Below are positions 30,023 to 38,364 of a stretch of 64,000 nt of DNA, in pieces. Made by a program: the position numbers and the translations under genes. The DNA lies in NCBI RefSeq assembly GCF_002797445.1, contig NZ_PGEP01000001.1, positions 2,914,501 through 2,978,500 on the forward strand. Reading direction: 5' to 3'. The stretch's first letter is position 1, and each line of letters starts with the position of its first letter. The notes below the pieces were generated by a model that saw only the letters and a list, made by a program, of their open reading frames with translations, had not been told where the DNA came from and searched no databases. Origin of the DNA: Acidovorax sp. 69 (GTDB taxonomy: Bacteria > Pseudomonadota > Gammaproteobacteria > Burkholderiales > Burkholderiaceae_C).

Positions 30023-30136
30023 TCCAGATCAGCGCCAAAACCCCAGAGTCACCCCTCCCCGGCGAGGGGCCCTGTCAACAACGCCGGTGAAAGCTCCTAA
30101 AATCGAGGGTTTTCACCGACCCACACAATTCCCGTC

Positions 30137-30466
30137 ATGACCCACGTCGTCTCCGAAAACTGCATCAAGTGCAAGTACACCGATTGTGTGGACGTGTGCC
30201 CCGTGGACTGCTTCCGCGAAGGCCCGAACATGCTTGTCATCGATCCCGATGAATGCATCGATTGCGCCGTGTGCATCCCCGAGTGCCCGGCCAACGCCAT
30301 CTTTGCCGAAGAAGACCTTCCGGCAGACCAGATTGCTTTCATCAAGCTCAATGCCGACCTGTCTTTTGCCGATGGCTGGAAAAGCATCACCAAGCGCAAG
30401 CCCGCCATGCCCGACGCCGACGAGTGGAATGGCAAGCCCGGCAAGGTCAACGAACTGGTGAAGTGA
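30137..30466 (+). CDS. fdxA: Ferredoxin, 7Fe type
   Basis: This 109-residue electron carrier has cysteines in [20 protein letters not shown] and [12 protein letters not shown], the pattern of 3Fe-4S plus 4Fe-4S ferredoxins with a C-terminal extension ending in NELVK. It is transcribed rightward 114 bp behind cysN and just before a ferredoxin-NADP reductase. It could feed electrons to CysI; this is inferred from position. Confidence 0.92.
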   Translation: MTHVVSENCIKCKYTDCVDVCPVDCFREGPNMLVIDPDECIDCAVCIPECPANAIFAEEDLPADQIAFIKLNADLSFADGWKSITKRKPAMPDADEWNGKPGKVNELVK

Positions 30467-30469
30467 GCT

Positions 30470-30545
30470 CCCCCCTGAGCCGCTTCGCGTCTTCCCCCCT
30501 GGGGGGGACGCCACCCGTGGCCTGGCAAAGCCAGTTCCACGGTGG
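30470..30545 (+). repeat. Interspersed repeat, family 2, copy b
   Basis: CCCCCCTGAGCCGCTTCGCG, TCTTCCCCCCTGGGGGGGAC, GCCTGGCAAAGCCAGTTCCA lies directly behind the ferredoxin stop. The GC-rich CCCCCC/GGGGGG block can form a strong hairpin. Confidence 0.75.
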
Positions 30546-30598
30546 CAGAGGTCTTTGGCTGCGCCAGGTTCAAGCGCTGCCTGTATGTTGGCGCCGAC

Positions 30599-31654
30599 AT
30601 GACTCAAGAAACCGATGCTGTTGTCATCGGTGCGGGCCCGGTAGGACTGTTTCAGGTCTTCCAGCTCGGCCTGCAAGGCATCACCGCCCACCTGATCGAC
30701 GCCCTGCCCCATGCGGGCGGCCAATGCGTCGAACTGTATGGCGACAAACCCATTTACGACATCCCGGGCATTCCCGTCTGCACGGGCCGCGAGCTGGCGG
30801 ATTTGCTGCTGCAGCAGATCGCGCCTTTCAAGCCCCGCTGGCATCTGAATACCCTGGTCTCGTCCCTGGCGCCACAGCCCGATGGCCGCCTGCTACTGCA
30901 GACCCGTGCCGGAGCGCAGTTGCTGGCGCGCTCGGTGTTCATTGCGGCGGGTGTGGGCGCCTTTGTGCCGCGCACGCTCAAGATCGAAGGCGTCGAGCGT
31001 TTTGTGGGCACGCAGGTGCACTACCAGGCACTTCCCGCTGGTGTCGATGCATCCGGGCAAAACATCGTCGTGCACGGTGGCGACGAGCCCGCCGTGGCGC
31101 GTGCCGTGGAACTGGCCGAACTAGACGGCACGGCGCGAATCAGCCTCTTGCACCGCCGCGACGTCTTCCAGGCGCCCGATACGCTGCTGCAACGCCTGCA
31201 GCAACTGCGTGACGCGGGGCGCATCGTGGTCGAGGCCGCGCAGATCACCGGCATCGAGGCCTCTGGCGACCGGTTGACGGCGCTGCAGGTGGTGGACGCA
31301 GAGGGCAGCACCCGCAGCCTGTCACTGGATCTATTGGTCGCCGTTCTGGGCATCTCGCCTCGCCTCGGCCCCATCGCCGATTGGGGCCTGGCCATGGAGC
31401 GCAAACAGCTGGTGGTGGACACCGAGGCGTTTCGCACCAGCGTACCCGGCATCTACGCCGTGGGCGACATCAACACCTACCCCGGCAAACGCAAGCTCAT
31501 CCTGTGCGGTTTCCACGAGGCCACACTGGCCGCCTTTGGCGCGGCCGAGGCATTGAAGGGTGACAAGGTGGCGCTGCAATACACCACCACCAGTCCACGT
31601 CTGCACCAGCTGCTGGGTGTGGCACCAGCATCAGCGCCTTCCATCAGCGTGTAG
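30599..31654 (+). CDS. Ferredoxin-NADP reductase, thioredoxin-reductase-like type
   Basis: This 351-residue flavoprotein moves electrons between NADPH and ferredoxin. FAD binding shows in [17 protein letters not shown], the NADP region in [17 protein letters not shown], and the C-terminal FAD motif in [18 protein letters not shown]. The CxxC of thioredoxin reductases is absent, as expected for the type-2 FNR group. I start at ATG 30599. Adjacent ferredoxin makes a complete electron route plausible. Confidence 0.88.
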   Translation: MTQETDAVVIGAGPVGLFQVFQLGLQGITAHLIDALPHAGGQCVELYGDKPIYDIPGIPVCTGRELADLLLQQIAPFKPRWHLNTLVSSLAPQPDGRLLLQTRAGAQLLARSVFIAAGVGAFVPRTLKIEGVERFVGTQVHYQALPAGVDASGQNIVVHGGDEPAVARAVELAELDGTARISLLHRRDVFQAPDTLLQRLQQLRDAGRIVVEAAQITGIEASGDRLTALQVVDAEGSTRSLSLDLLVAVLGISPRLGPIADWGLAMERKQLVVDTEAFRTSVPGIYAVGDINTYPGKRKLILCGFHEATLAAFGAAEALKGDKVALQYTTTSPRLHQLLGVAPASAPSISV

Positions 31655-31783
31655 TCCCGGCGGGTCTGGGCACCGTCGCGTCATGCCCCAGCGGCGCGCC
31701 CACAAATAAGCACAAAATGTCCAAAAGGCGTGCAGGCGCCCGGCAGGATGGCGTCTCCCGTCAACACCCATCAGGAGCGCACC

Positions 31784-32143
31784 ATGAGCCAACAACATCT
31801 TCAATCCGTCTGGGACACCTACACCGCGTCGTGGAAAACCGACTCGGTCGCAGACAGAGAGACCCTGTTTTCCCTGTCCCTCGACCCCGGCTGCACCTAC
31901 AGCGACCCGCTGGCCACCGCCCAGGGCTGGACCCAGCTGACCGCCTACATGGACGACTTCCACCACCAGGTGCCCGGCGGCCATTTTGTGACCCACTACT
32001 TCGCCAGCCACAACCGGCAGAGCATCGCCAAATGGAACATGGTGGATGGCAGCGGACAGGTGATCGGAGAAGGCGTGAGCTACGGCCGGTACAACGACCA
32101 GAATCGCTTGGTTGCCATGACCGGTTTCTTTGAAACCCCTTGA
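31784..32143 (+). CDS. SnoaL/NTF2-like small protein
   Basis: This 119-residue protein has the alpha+beta barrel pattern of the NTF2/SnoaL superfamily (VWDTYTASWKTDS, GCTYSDPLATAQGWTQLTAYM, NMVDGSGQVIGEGVSYGRY). AGGAG precedes ATG 31784. It is followed after 12 bp by an AraC/GyrI regulator, so the two may be one operon. Ligand or activity is unknown. Confidence 0.7.
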   Translation: MSQQHLQSVWDTYTASWKTDSVADRETLFSLSLDPGCTYSDPLATAQGWTQLTAYMDDFHHQVPGGHFVTHYFASHNRQSIAKWNMVDGSGQVIGEGVSYGRYNDQNRLVAMTGFFETP

Positions 32144-32155
32144 ACGGACGCCACC

Positions 32156-33037
32156 GTGCTTTATCTCCAGCAGATCCAGGAGGGCATCGATTTCATCGAG
32201 GCCCATCTCGAATCCGATATCGAACTGGCTGAGGTGGCGCGGGCTGCGGGGATGAGCCAATGGCACTTCCAGCGGATCTTCAAGGCGCTGACCAATGAAA
32301 CCTTGAAGACCTACATCCGCTCGCGCCGGTTTGCCAAGGCACTCGAGCAGTTGACCAACACGCGGCTTTCCGTGCTCGACATTGCGCTGGCCTCGGGATA
32401 CGAGACGCAGGAGAGCTTCACGCGCGCGTTCCGGGATGGCTTTCGGCTCACGCCGTCGCAGTACCGCAAGATGGGCAACCGCTCCCTGTTCGTGCGCAAG
32501 ATCCGTTTTGACCCAAGCTACCTCGCGCACCTGCACCACAACATCTCCCTGGCGCCCGACATCGAGGAGCAGCAAGCCATGCAGATGGTCGGGCTGCCCA
32601 CGGACTACTACGGCATCGACTCTGAAAAGAACAACCTGGGCCAGAAGCTGCCGCCCCTGTGGGCGAAGTTTCTACCCCGGTTGGGCGAAATTGCGAACAC
32701 CGTGCCCGGGGTCTGCTATGGCGTTGTGGTGCCTGCGGGGCCGTACACCGAAGAGCTGCGCTATCTGGCCTGCATCGAAGTGCGAGGCCCCGGTGTGCTG
32801 CCACCGGGCATGGTGGCCATGGAAATCCCCGCGTCGACCTATGCACGCTTCACCCACCGGGGTCCAGCCCAGAACGTCGATGCGACGGTGAACTACATCT
32901 ACTCCAGCTGGCTGCTGTCGGCCAGCCCGTCGCACAGCCTCGGGCCGGATCTGGAAATCTATGGTTCTCAATACCACCCGACTTCCGGCGACTCCGTGAT
33001 GCACTACGCCATCCCCATCGCCCACGCCGGGCGCTGA
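32156..33037 (+). CDS. AraC-family regulator with GyrI-like effector domain
   Basis: This 293-residue regulator has the DNA-binding domain at the N-terminus: two helix-turn-helix units, ELAEVARAAGMSQWHFQRIF and SVLDIALASGYETQESFTRAF (residues 24-43 and 72-92). The C-terminal half is a GyrI-like small-molecule-binding domain (GVVVPAGPYTEELRYLACIEV). The start is GTG 32156. Such proteins often respond to hydrophobic drugs. It is the last chromosomal gene before the riboswitch-phage junction. Confidence 0.85.
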   Translation: MLYLQQIQEGIDFIEAHLESDIELAEVARAAGMSQWHFQRIFKALTNETLKTYIRSRRFAKALEQLTNTRLSVLDIALASGYETQESFTRAFRDGFRLTPSQYRKMGNRSLFVRKIRFDPSYLAHLHHNISLAPDIEEQQAMQMVGLPTDYYGIDSEKNNLGQKLPPLWAKFLPRLGEIANTVPGVCYGVVVPAGPYTEELRYLACIEVRGPGVLPPGMVAMEIPASTYARFTHRGPAQNVDATVNYIYSSWLLSASPSHSLGPDLEIYGSQYHPTSGDSVMHYAIPIAHAGR

Positions 33038-33080
33038 CCCACCCTCTACAATAATTACCGCGCTCCTTCGGGGGCGCTAT

Positions 33081-33137
33081 CGCTAGGGGTGTCGAGACCG
33101 GCTTGCCGGAACCGACTGAGAGAGTCCCTTTGAACCT
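33081..33137 (+). ncRNA. TPP riboswitch, 5' half (interrupted by the prophage)
   Basis: GCTAGGGGTGTC, the ACCGGC/GCCGG stem, then CGACTGAGAGAGTCCCTTTG and AACCT are the 5' part of a THI/TPP aptamer. It stops at the left phage junction. A TACAAT -10-like box lies at 33047-33052. The 3' half is at 40722-40754. Joined, they give CTGAGA...GAACCTGATTGAGATCAT, close to the consensus, with a GAG/CTC stem formed by the right part. Confidence 0.85.
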
Positions 33138-33143
33138 CATTGA
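33133..33143 (+). other. Left attachment core (attL)
   Basis: AACCTCATTGA. AACCT is shared with the aptamer; the C at 33138 belongs to the phage side, because the TPP consensus has G there. The recombinase stop codon (TGA on the minus strand, 33137-33139) lies inside this core. Confidence 0.75.
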
Positions 33144-33766
33144 ACAGACTTCGGAGCGGCCTGAAGATACGGGCCCAGCACAGGCGGAAGCACCGGGCCA
33201 TTGGCCCTTTTTTTTCGTCTCGCCATTGCCCGATAGATAGATTTGGGTGTGGTTCCCCACATATCTGCCAGGAGCGCCCAGGTGTACCAGCCGGACGCAT
33301 ACATAGCCATGATTTGGTCAAGCTCCAGCTCAGTAATCACCAAAGGCTTGCCACCCCAAGTAACGCCCCGCATTCGGGCTGCAACCTGCCCAGCTATCGC
33401 ACGTTCCCGAATGATTGAGCGCTCAAGCTGCGCGACAGCGCCAAGAATCTGGATCATGAACATCCCTAGCGGGCTGGATGTATCTAGCGGCTCTGTCAAA
33501 GACCGAATGGCCGCCCCAGCCACTTTTATTCGATCCAATATGGCAAGCAAGTCTTTTAAGGATCGTGCCACGCGGTCCATCTTGTAGACCACAAGGACAT
33601 CACCCGGCTGCAACGCCGCCAAGAGCTTCTGCAGCTCAGGCCGAGGCCCTACCGAACTCCCCTTTTCTTGCCAAATTTGCGTAACGCCAGCTTTTGCGAG
33701 CGCGTCAAGCTGCAAATGCGTTTCCTGATCCCTTGTAGAAACGCGCGCATATCCAATCAGAGCCAT
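33137..33766 (-). CDS. Serine recombinase (resolvase/invertase family), probable phage integrase
   Basis: This 209-residue site-specific recombinase has catalytic Ser10 in IGYARVSTRDQ. The arginine-rich active-site segment VVYKMDRVARSLKDLL and the long dimer helix MFMIQILGAVAQLERSIIRER follow, and the C-terminal helix-turn-helix is near 160-185. It is a small resolvase-type enzyme rather than a large serine integrase. Its 3' end lies exactly at attL, so it is the leading candidate for integrating and excising the phage. Most inoviruses instead use host XerCD at dif. Confidence 0.88.
   Translation of the reverse strand: MALIGYARVSTRDQETHLQLDALAKAGVTQIWQEKGSSVGPRPELQKLLAALQPGDVLVVYKMDRVARSLKDLLAILDRIKVAGAAIRSLTEPLDTSSPLGMFMIQILGAVAQLERSIIRERAIAGQVAARMRGVTWGGKPLVITELELDQIMAMYASGWYTWALLADMWGTTPKSIYRAMARRKKRANGPVLPPVLGPYLQAAPKSVQ
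33195..33215 (+). terminator. Rightward rho-independent terminator just inside attL
   Basis: GGGCC-ATTG-type stem GGGCC/GGCCC with a three-base loop followed by eight T. It lies antisense within the recombinase 3' end. It would stop transcripts entering from the riboswitch promoter and, in the circular phage, repressor transcripts. Confidence 0.55.
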
Positions 33767-33949
33767 TCAATCCCCCCATAACAAACCTTGTTTTTTCCAA
33801 TCACGGTTAGTGAGCGCGAAGCGCAACAGCGACCGCACAACGACCGCTTTAGAGCAGCCGAAGCACAAGGCTAAATCGTCGATGGTTTGACCAATTGGTA
33901 AAGAAACAGGGATATCAAGGCGCGCATGAACAGAGCGAAATTTCGACAC
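33767..33949 (-). CDS. Small phage DNA-binding-like protein
   Basis: This 60-residue protein (MSKFRSVHARLDIPVSLPIG, then QTIDDLALCFGCSKAVVVRS) has a strand followed by two helices, as in ribbon-helix-helix regulators. It starts at GTG 33947-33949 and its stop abuts the recombinase start, so it may control or assist recombinase expression. Assignment is by pattern only. Confidence 0.5.
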   Translation of the reverse strand: MSKFRSVHARLDIPVSLPIGQTIDDLALCFGCSKAVVVRSLLRFALTNRDWKKQGLLWGD

Positions 33950-34000
33950 TCTCTGAGAATCACTTACAGGCCGACGTTACCGGTAACGACCACGCTTTGA

Positions 34001-34930
34001 TCAATAGGCAGGGGCATGGTGCACCCCCTTCGGTTCAGGCTCAGTGACGAGCCAATAGCGGCCACCAGACCACCTATCCCGAGTGACTCTATGTGACACG
34101 ATGACGTCACCATCGGCACACTGAAAAGCAAGCTCAATCATCTGCTCAAAGGTAAGGCCACAGAACTGCATGCGCTGAGGCTTGGGCACTTGCAAGCCGT
34201 TCGACCTGCTGTATCGATTGGACTCAAGAGGAGCATCGTGATAATCCTTCATGATGTACTTGGACACATACGCAGCGAGCTTTGCAAGGCTCAGGTTGCG
34301 ACGCTGACCGCCGTGCCTTGTCTTGCCACCGACAAAACACAAGCCATTGTCTTGACCGATGATCGAACGCCATATCTCAGTGCCCAGTTTCCAAGCCTTG
34401 ATCTTTTCGCCCTTGCGCGTGCCATGACTGGGCAGCTTATGGCATGCGACATGCACATGCATGGCACCGCGTTCTTGACGCTCAAAACTGGCGCAATAAA
34501 CGAACTTGCCACCCAGTGCGGCTTTCATGCGCCGTACCCACATCTCGAAATGTTTTTTGCACAAATTACGGTCTTGCTGATTCTCGCGATACGTCAACGT
34601 CAGCAACTCATTGAGGCCCTGGGCCTTGATGATCCAGCGGCAATTGGTCTTGGCACGCTGGGCGTTTTTTTCGCGCTGCTTTTCGCGCTTTTCCTCCAAC
34701 TCTTTTTCATACAGCGCTTGCCTGTCCGCAGCCTCAACACCTTCAAAGCCTTGCATATAGACGTCATGAGAATCTGGAGCACGTTCACCAGTGTCTTCCC
34801 ACACCACGACGTTCTTGAAAGACAACTCACGATGACCGTTTGCGGTGCGTGTGTAGACCTCCCAAGCATCCTCAACCACCGTTCCACGAAACAACATGCG
34901 TTCACCGCAAATCGATACAATCCGTTCCAT
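34001..34930 (-). CDS. Rolling-circle replication initiator (HUH endonuclease)
   Basis: This 309-residue replication protein would nick the phage plus strand. The HUH motif is HVH at residues 158-160 in GAMHVHVACHKL, and the catalytic tyrosine motif is YVSKYIMK at 221-228. A charged coiled segment (KELEEKREKQREKNAQRAK) spans residues 76-94. No second tyrosine initiator is present, so this is the sole replication gene. The nick site should lie in a nearby hairpin region such as 35180-35262. Confidence 0.82.
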   Translation of the reverse strand: MERIVSICGERMLFRGTVVEDAWEVYTRTANGHRELSFKNVVVWEDTGERAPDSHDVYMQGFEGVEAADRQALYEKELEEKREKQREKNAQRAKTNCRWIIKAQGLNELLTLTYRENQQDRNLCKKHFEMWVRRMKAALGGKFVYCASFERQERGAMHVHVACHKLPSHGTRKGEKIKAWKLGTEIWRSIIGQDNGLCFVGGKTRHGGQRRNLSLAKLAAYVSKYIMKDYHDAPLESNRYSRSNGLQVPKPQRMQFCGLTFEQMIELAFQCADGDVIVSHRVTRDRWSGGRYWLVTEPEPKGVHHAPAY

Positions 34931-34994
34931 CGACTACCTCATTTAGTTGATCAAGGCTCTGAACCGTTGACGCGGTTGCAGGGCCATTTTTTTG

Positions 34995-35180
34995 CTACTC
35001 ACCATCCCACCAGAGGGCCATGACTGCCCCTTGCTTGTGGCGCCATTGACGGCACCACAACTGATCGAGATAGCACCAGTCCCCATCGGGGAACTCCCAC
35101 ACGAACAAAGAGCAATCCCCAACAGCCGGGAACCGACTTGCAAGCGGCCTGCGACCGTGATGCAAAAGCGCCAAAGACAT
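34995..35180 (-). CDS. Small Trp-rich phage protein, unknown
   Basis: This 61-residue frame starts at ATG 35178-35180 and is rich in tryptophan (LFVWEFPDGDWCYLDQLWCR, then QWRHKQGAVMALWWDGE). It lies between the zot terminator and rep. Composition looks protein-like, but I do not recognise it; another minus-strand frame overlaps it. Confidence 0.45.
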   Translation of the reverse strand: MSLALLHHGRRPLASRFPAVGDCSLFVWEFPDGDWCYLDQLWCRQWRHKQGAVMALWWDGE

Positions 35181-35203
35181 GCTTTGTCGGAAAGTGAACT
35201 ATT

Positions 35204-35230
35204 AATAAATTAGGCGGCGCTTCGCGCCGC
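35204..35230 (-). terminator. Terminator downstream of zot
   Basis: On the minus strand GCGGCGC-GAA-GCGCCGC is followed by CTAATTTATT. It separates the structural gene transcript from rep and may also be part of the intergenic replication region. Confidence 0.55.
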
Positions 35231-35262
35231 TCGCAAGCTCGCCACGCCGCAGCGCCGCCCCG

Positions 35263-36441
35263 TCATTGCAACGAACTCCGCACCTGCGCATTGCGAGCAG
35301 CAAGGCCCTGCAAATACGTGTTTTGGGATGGCTCAGAAGACGGAGCAGGGGCAGGCATAGCCGATGGCTGTGCACGAACAGGAAGGGGCGCAGAACCCTC
35401 AGCGTATGGACGCGGTAGAGCCTTCTCGCGCATCGTTTCAGGGGACACCTGGGCGCGCTTCCAATCCATGAAAAACCCGTGCTGAACTATCTGCAAACAG
35501 GCCGCAGCACTGACCTGCAAAAGGGTTGCTTGCTGGGTGTAGCACTTGCACGTTTTGCCCATCTGTACGCAGGCCGCAGGGTAAGGCGCCTCAGTGGGTT
35601 TAGTCACATCGTCATATGCCGGCGCAGTCTGTGGAAAATCAGGAAAGCGAGGTGTACGCGAAGCCAGATATTGAGCCGCCGTCATGGGGCCGACGCTGGC
35701 AGCAGCACCGGAGCCGGTAGCAACCGGAGGACGAGCGCCATCAACTTTTGCCGCGATCGCAGAGCCAGAACCAGACGCTTTACCGATGGCGCCACTGGCG
35801 AAATAAAAAGCCGCATAGATCGCAAGACCCGCAAGCAAAAGACCGACAGGGATCGCCCAAAGCTTTGTCGGAATACTGCGCTTAATATTGTGGACGTCAG
35901 CACTCTTGTACCAAGGCTTTGTGATCCAGTTGCCCGCCTTGTCCTTCTTGCCAAACGCTTCTTTTGGATAGCGCCATGGATACTTCTCAGACTTGGCCTT
36001 GACCTTCTCAGGGTCAGTTTGCATACGGTTGAATTTATGAGCAACAGCGTTCTCACTGCCAAACGCACGGACGACATGCCAATGGGTTTCGCAGAGCTTG
36101 CGAGGTGTGGCATGTATTAACGTAGGGTCCTGGGTGATGAAGTAGAAATCAATGCCGCGTTTGCCGTGCATTGACAGCTCAAGGATAGGCAGAGGCACGC
36201 GAGCGCCAGTGCTAGCCATCCCCCAAAACTGCTGCAATTCATCAACCACGATGATGGAGTCGTTGGGACAGTCCATCCACTTGTCAGGGTGATCAATGCG
36301 CGTCCAACCATCGAGCGTTACCTCAGGGATGTTGCAATAGAAAACAGGGCGGTTCTCCTTCTTCGCACGCTCCATCACTTGAATAAACGTGAACAGCGTT
36401 TTGCCTTGACGAGGCAGGCCGGTGACGATATTGATAGGCAT
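35263..36441 (-). CDS. Zot-domain phage assembly ATPase (pI-like)
   Basis: This 392-residue inner-membrane morphogenesis protein has Walker A GLPRQGKT at residues 8-15 and Walker B IIVVDE at 63-68. A single membrane helix lies at about 194-217 (LWAIPVGLLLAGLAIYAAFY), and the periplasmic Ala/Pro-rich tail has paired cysteines. I start at ATG 36439-36441 because the P-loop normally begins within ten residues of the start. It drives virion extrusion, together with a host secretin. Confidence 0.9.
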   Translation of the reverse strand: MPINIVTGLPRQGKTLFTFIQVMERAKKENRPVFYCNIPEVTLDGWTRIDHPDKWMDCPNDSIIVVDELQQFWGMASTGARVPLPILELSMHGKRGIDFYFITQDPTLIHATPRKLCETHWHVVRAFGSENAVAHKFNRMQTDPEKVKAKSEKYPWRYPKEAFGKKDKAGNWITKPWYKSADVHNIKRSIPTKLWAIPVGLLLAGLAIYAAFYFASGAIGKASGSGSAIAAKVDGARPPVATGSGAAASVGPMTAAQYLASRTPRFPDFPQTAPAYDDVTKPTEAPYPAACVQMGKTCKCYTQQATLLQVSAAACLQIVQHGFFMDWKRAQVSPETMREKALPRPYAEGSAPLPVRAQPSAMPAPAPSSEPSQNTYLQGLAARNAQVRSSLQ

Positions 36442-36451
36442 CGAGCAACCC

Positions 36452-36754
36452 CTACTTCTGCACCAAGCGCCTGATCTTGTCGCCGCCAAGGGCATTCAAA
36501 AGCACCTTCGCGCCTATGGCACTTATGACGATAGAGATGTGCTGATCAATGCGAAAAAACCCAGCCCAATCGGCCAGCATCGACGCGCCAAACGATGAGA
36601 TCAATGCTGTAGCTTGAGCCTTGACTGAATCGACCAAGGTACTAACACCCACGTACTCAACAAAGCCAAAGCCGAGGGCAATAACGACACGACCAACGAG
36701 AGAGCCAGCAATCTGCAACAAGCCAGAAAGCAAGATAGAGACGATCCACGGCAT
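36452..36754 (-). CDS. pVI-like minor coat protein (DUF2523)
   Basis: This 100-residue protein has three hydrophobic segments (SILLSGLLQIAGSLVGRVVI; FVEYVGVSTLVDSV; ISIVISAIGAKVLLNALGG), as in the DUF2523 proteins of inoviruses. It is encoded between the adhesin and zot, the position of gene VI in filamentous phages. It probably caps the virion end together with pIII. Confidence 0.8.
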   Translation of the reverse strand: MPWIVSILLSGLLQIAGSLVGRVVIALGFGFVEYVGVSTLVDSVKAQATALISSFGASMLADWAGFFRIDQHISIVISAIGAKVLLNALGGDKIRRLVQK

Positions 36755-36757
36755 GAC

Positions 36758-38230
36758 CTACCCCCTATTGTTTTTGCCACCAAGCACCCACACGAGGGAG
36801 CCGAGCAATGTGATGCCGACACCTGCCAACGACAGGAGACCGAGAACGCCACAGACGCGGGAAAAGGGAATGACGAAGGAGCGACCCGCAGCAAACTCAA
36901 GGGTGAACTCAGGATCAGGGGGGCAGGTATGGGACCAGCCAAAACCAGCACTATCAAACGTGCTAACACTGACCTGCTGTGCCTCAGACCTCAGCTTGTC
37001 CATGCTGAATCCGTCAGTGCCCGCCTTCGCCTGATTGAAGGCGGTAGAGGGGTCATTGTCAGCATCAAGCATCTGACAGTTGCGCCGGTACTGCTCACGC
37101 GCCATGGCACATTGAATGGCATCACCATCACACTGCACGGACTCACACTGACCGCCGAAACTGTTGGGGTCTTTCTCTTTTGCATCGTCTGGACGAGGCA
37201 TCAAGGGGATGCACTCCGAATTGACCTTGATGTAACCAGATGGGCATTTGCCATCGTTGTCTGGCGGCTGCTTTGGCGGGTCTTTCGAGTAGCAGCCGCC
37301 ATTTGATTTGTAGGTTCCGTCAGGGCACTTTCCGTCAGGGCCGGGAGGTGTTGGAGTGTTGCCGGGTCCACCGGGAGAACCGCCCGGTTTATCGCCCGGT
37401 TTGGGGTCACCGGGTGCCGGTGGCTTGGTGCCCCTGTCGGGGTCGCCATTTGGATTGTCAGGGTCCACCGGCGTTGGTTTTCCGGGTTCTGATGGGCCAC
37501 AGGTGCCGCCCGTATAAACGCCATAGCCCCCGTAATACGTGGGCTTGCCGCCACTCATTCCAATAAATTGAGGTTTGATAGTGAGCGTGCAATAGGTGTT
37601 GTCGATGTGGTTGTAAAGACAAGTTGCGGCAGAACCCGGACCCTCAAGGTCGTACCACTGATCTGATTCAACGCCCTGCGTGGGGCACTTGAAAGGCACG
37701 CATTTGCCATTGACGCGACTTTGACCAGCAGGACAAGGAGGCTCAGGGATGCAAACGCCATTGACGCGGGTTTCGTTGGGCTTGCAAGCGTCGGGCACAC
37801 ATGAGCCGCCCTCTTCATGCTGGCCCACAGGGCAAGCTGGCACCTTGCAAAGACCGTCACCACCAAGCACAGTGGGAGGTACGCATTGACAGTTTGGACT
37901 GGTGCCCGTGGAAAAAGGAGGGCAAGCCCCAGGCACTTTTGCAATGGAATACGTGTAATAAGACTTGCCGCCGTTGTCGTAATTCAAGACGACATTGCAG
38001 GCAGTCTCAGTGACGGAGTTGATGGCATATGAACCACCCAAATTAGCAGGAGCACGAGATTGCAAAGAAGCCACAACAGCAGAGCAAGCAGCAGACGCCG
38101 AATCAAAGAGAGTCGATGAACTGACGTAAGGAGCAGTTACTGAATATTGAGGGTTGGCGGTAAAGGCAGAAGCAACCGCCGAGAAAATGACCAACACAGA
38201 GAACAGACTCAAGCGGAGAAAATTCGCCAT
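36758..38230 (-). CDS. TspB/pIII-like adsorption protein
   Basis: This 490-residue virion-tip protein probably binds the host pilus. The signal peptide ends at ASA near residue 22. A cysteine-rich section (residues 105-185) repeats the pattern C-P-x-G-x-x-x-V-N-G-x-C. A Gly/Pro-rich linker follows at about 245-300 and a second Cys-rich part after it. The C-terminal membrane anchor reads VLGLLSLAGVGITLLGSLVW. It resembles TspB of neisserial filamentous prophages in layout. The start is four bases from the next gene. Confidence 0.8.
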   Translation of the reverse strand: MANFLRLSLFSVLVIFSAVASAFTANPQYSVTAPYVSSSTLFDSASAACSAVVASLQSRAPANLGGSYAINSVTETACNVVLNYDNGGKSYYTYSIAKVPGACPPFSTGTSPNCQCVPPTVLGGDGLCKVPACPVGQHEEGGSCVPDACKPNETRVNGVCIPEPPCPAGQSRVNGKCVPFKCPTQGVESDQWYDLEGPGSAATCLYNHIDNTYCTLTIKPQFIGMSGGKPTYYGGYGVYTGGTCGPSEPGKPTPVDPDNPNGDPDRGTKPPAPGDPKPGDKPGGSPGGPGNTPTPPGPDGKCPDGTYKSNGGCYSKDPPKQPPDNDGKCPSGYIKVNSECIPLMPRPDDAKEKDPNSFGGQCESVQCDGDAIQCAMAREQYRRNCQMLDADNDPSTAFNQAKAGTDGFSMDKLRSEAQQVSVSTFDSAGFGWSHTCPPDPEFTLEFAAGRSFVIPFSRVCGVLGLLSLAGVGITLLGSLVWVLGGKNNRG

Positions 38231-38237
38231 ACACGCC

Positions 38238-38297
38238 TCAAGGCCAAAAGATGATGACGCCCGCGAGCACGAGCGATAGAAGAACCCAGTGACCCAC
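38238..38297 (-). CDS. Candidate 19-residue membrane mini-protein (pVII/pIX-like)
   Basis: A GTG at 38295-38297 opens VGHWVLLSLVLAGVIIFWP, almost entirely hydrophobic, with AAAGGGGG about six bases upstream. It lies between the major coat terminator and the pIII-like gene. Filamentous phages carry tiny tip proteins here or nearby. It is too short to be certain. Confidence 0.35.
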   Translation of the reverse strand: MGHWVLLSLVLAGVIIFWP

Positions 38298-38312
38298 GAC
38301 GACCCCCTTTAA

Positions 38313-38333
38313 ATGAAAAGAGGGGCACCCCTC
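38313..38333 (-). terminator. Terminator directly after the major coat gene
   Basis: GAGGGG-TG-CCCCTC followed by TTTTCATTT on the minus strand. A terminator here lets the coat protein be made in excess over the downstream pIII/pI genes, as in other filamentous phages. Confidence 0.75.
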
Positions 38334-38364
38334 ACGCGAGAAGCGCCCCCCGGTCAAGCCCTGC

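Noticed and set aside
33050..33140. tRNA gene as phage attachment site
   Set aside because: No tRNA cloverleaf or anticodon arm is found; the conserved blocks are those of a TPP aptamer.
37290..37470. CRISPR-like or tandem DNA repeat
   Set aside because: The repetitiveness comes from the Gly/Pro-rich linker codons of the adhesin; there are no regular spacers.
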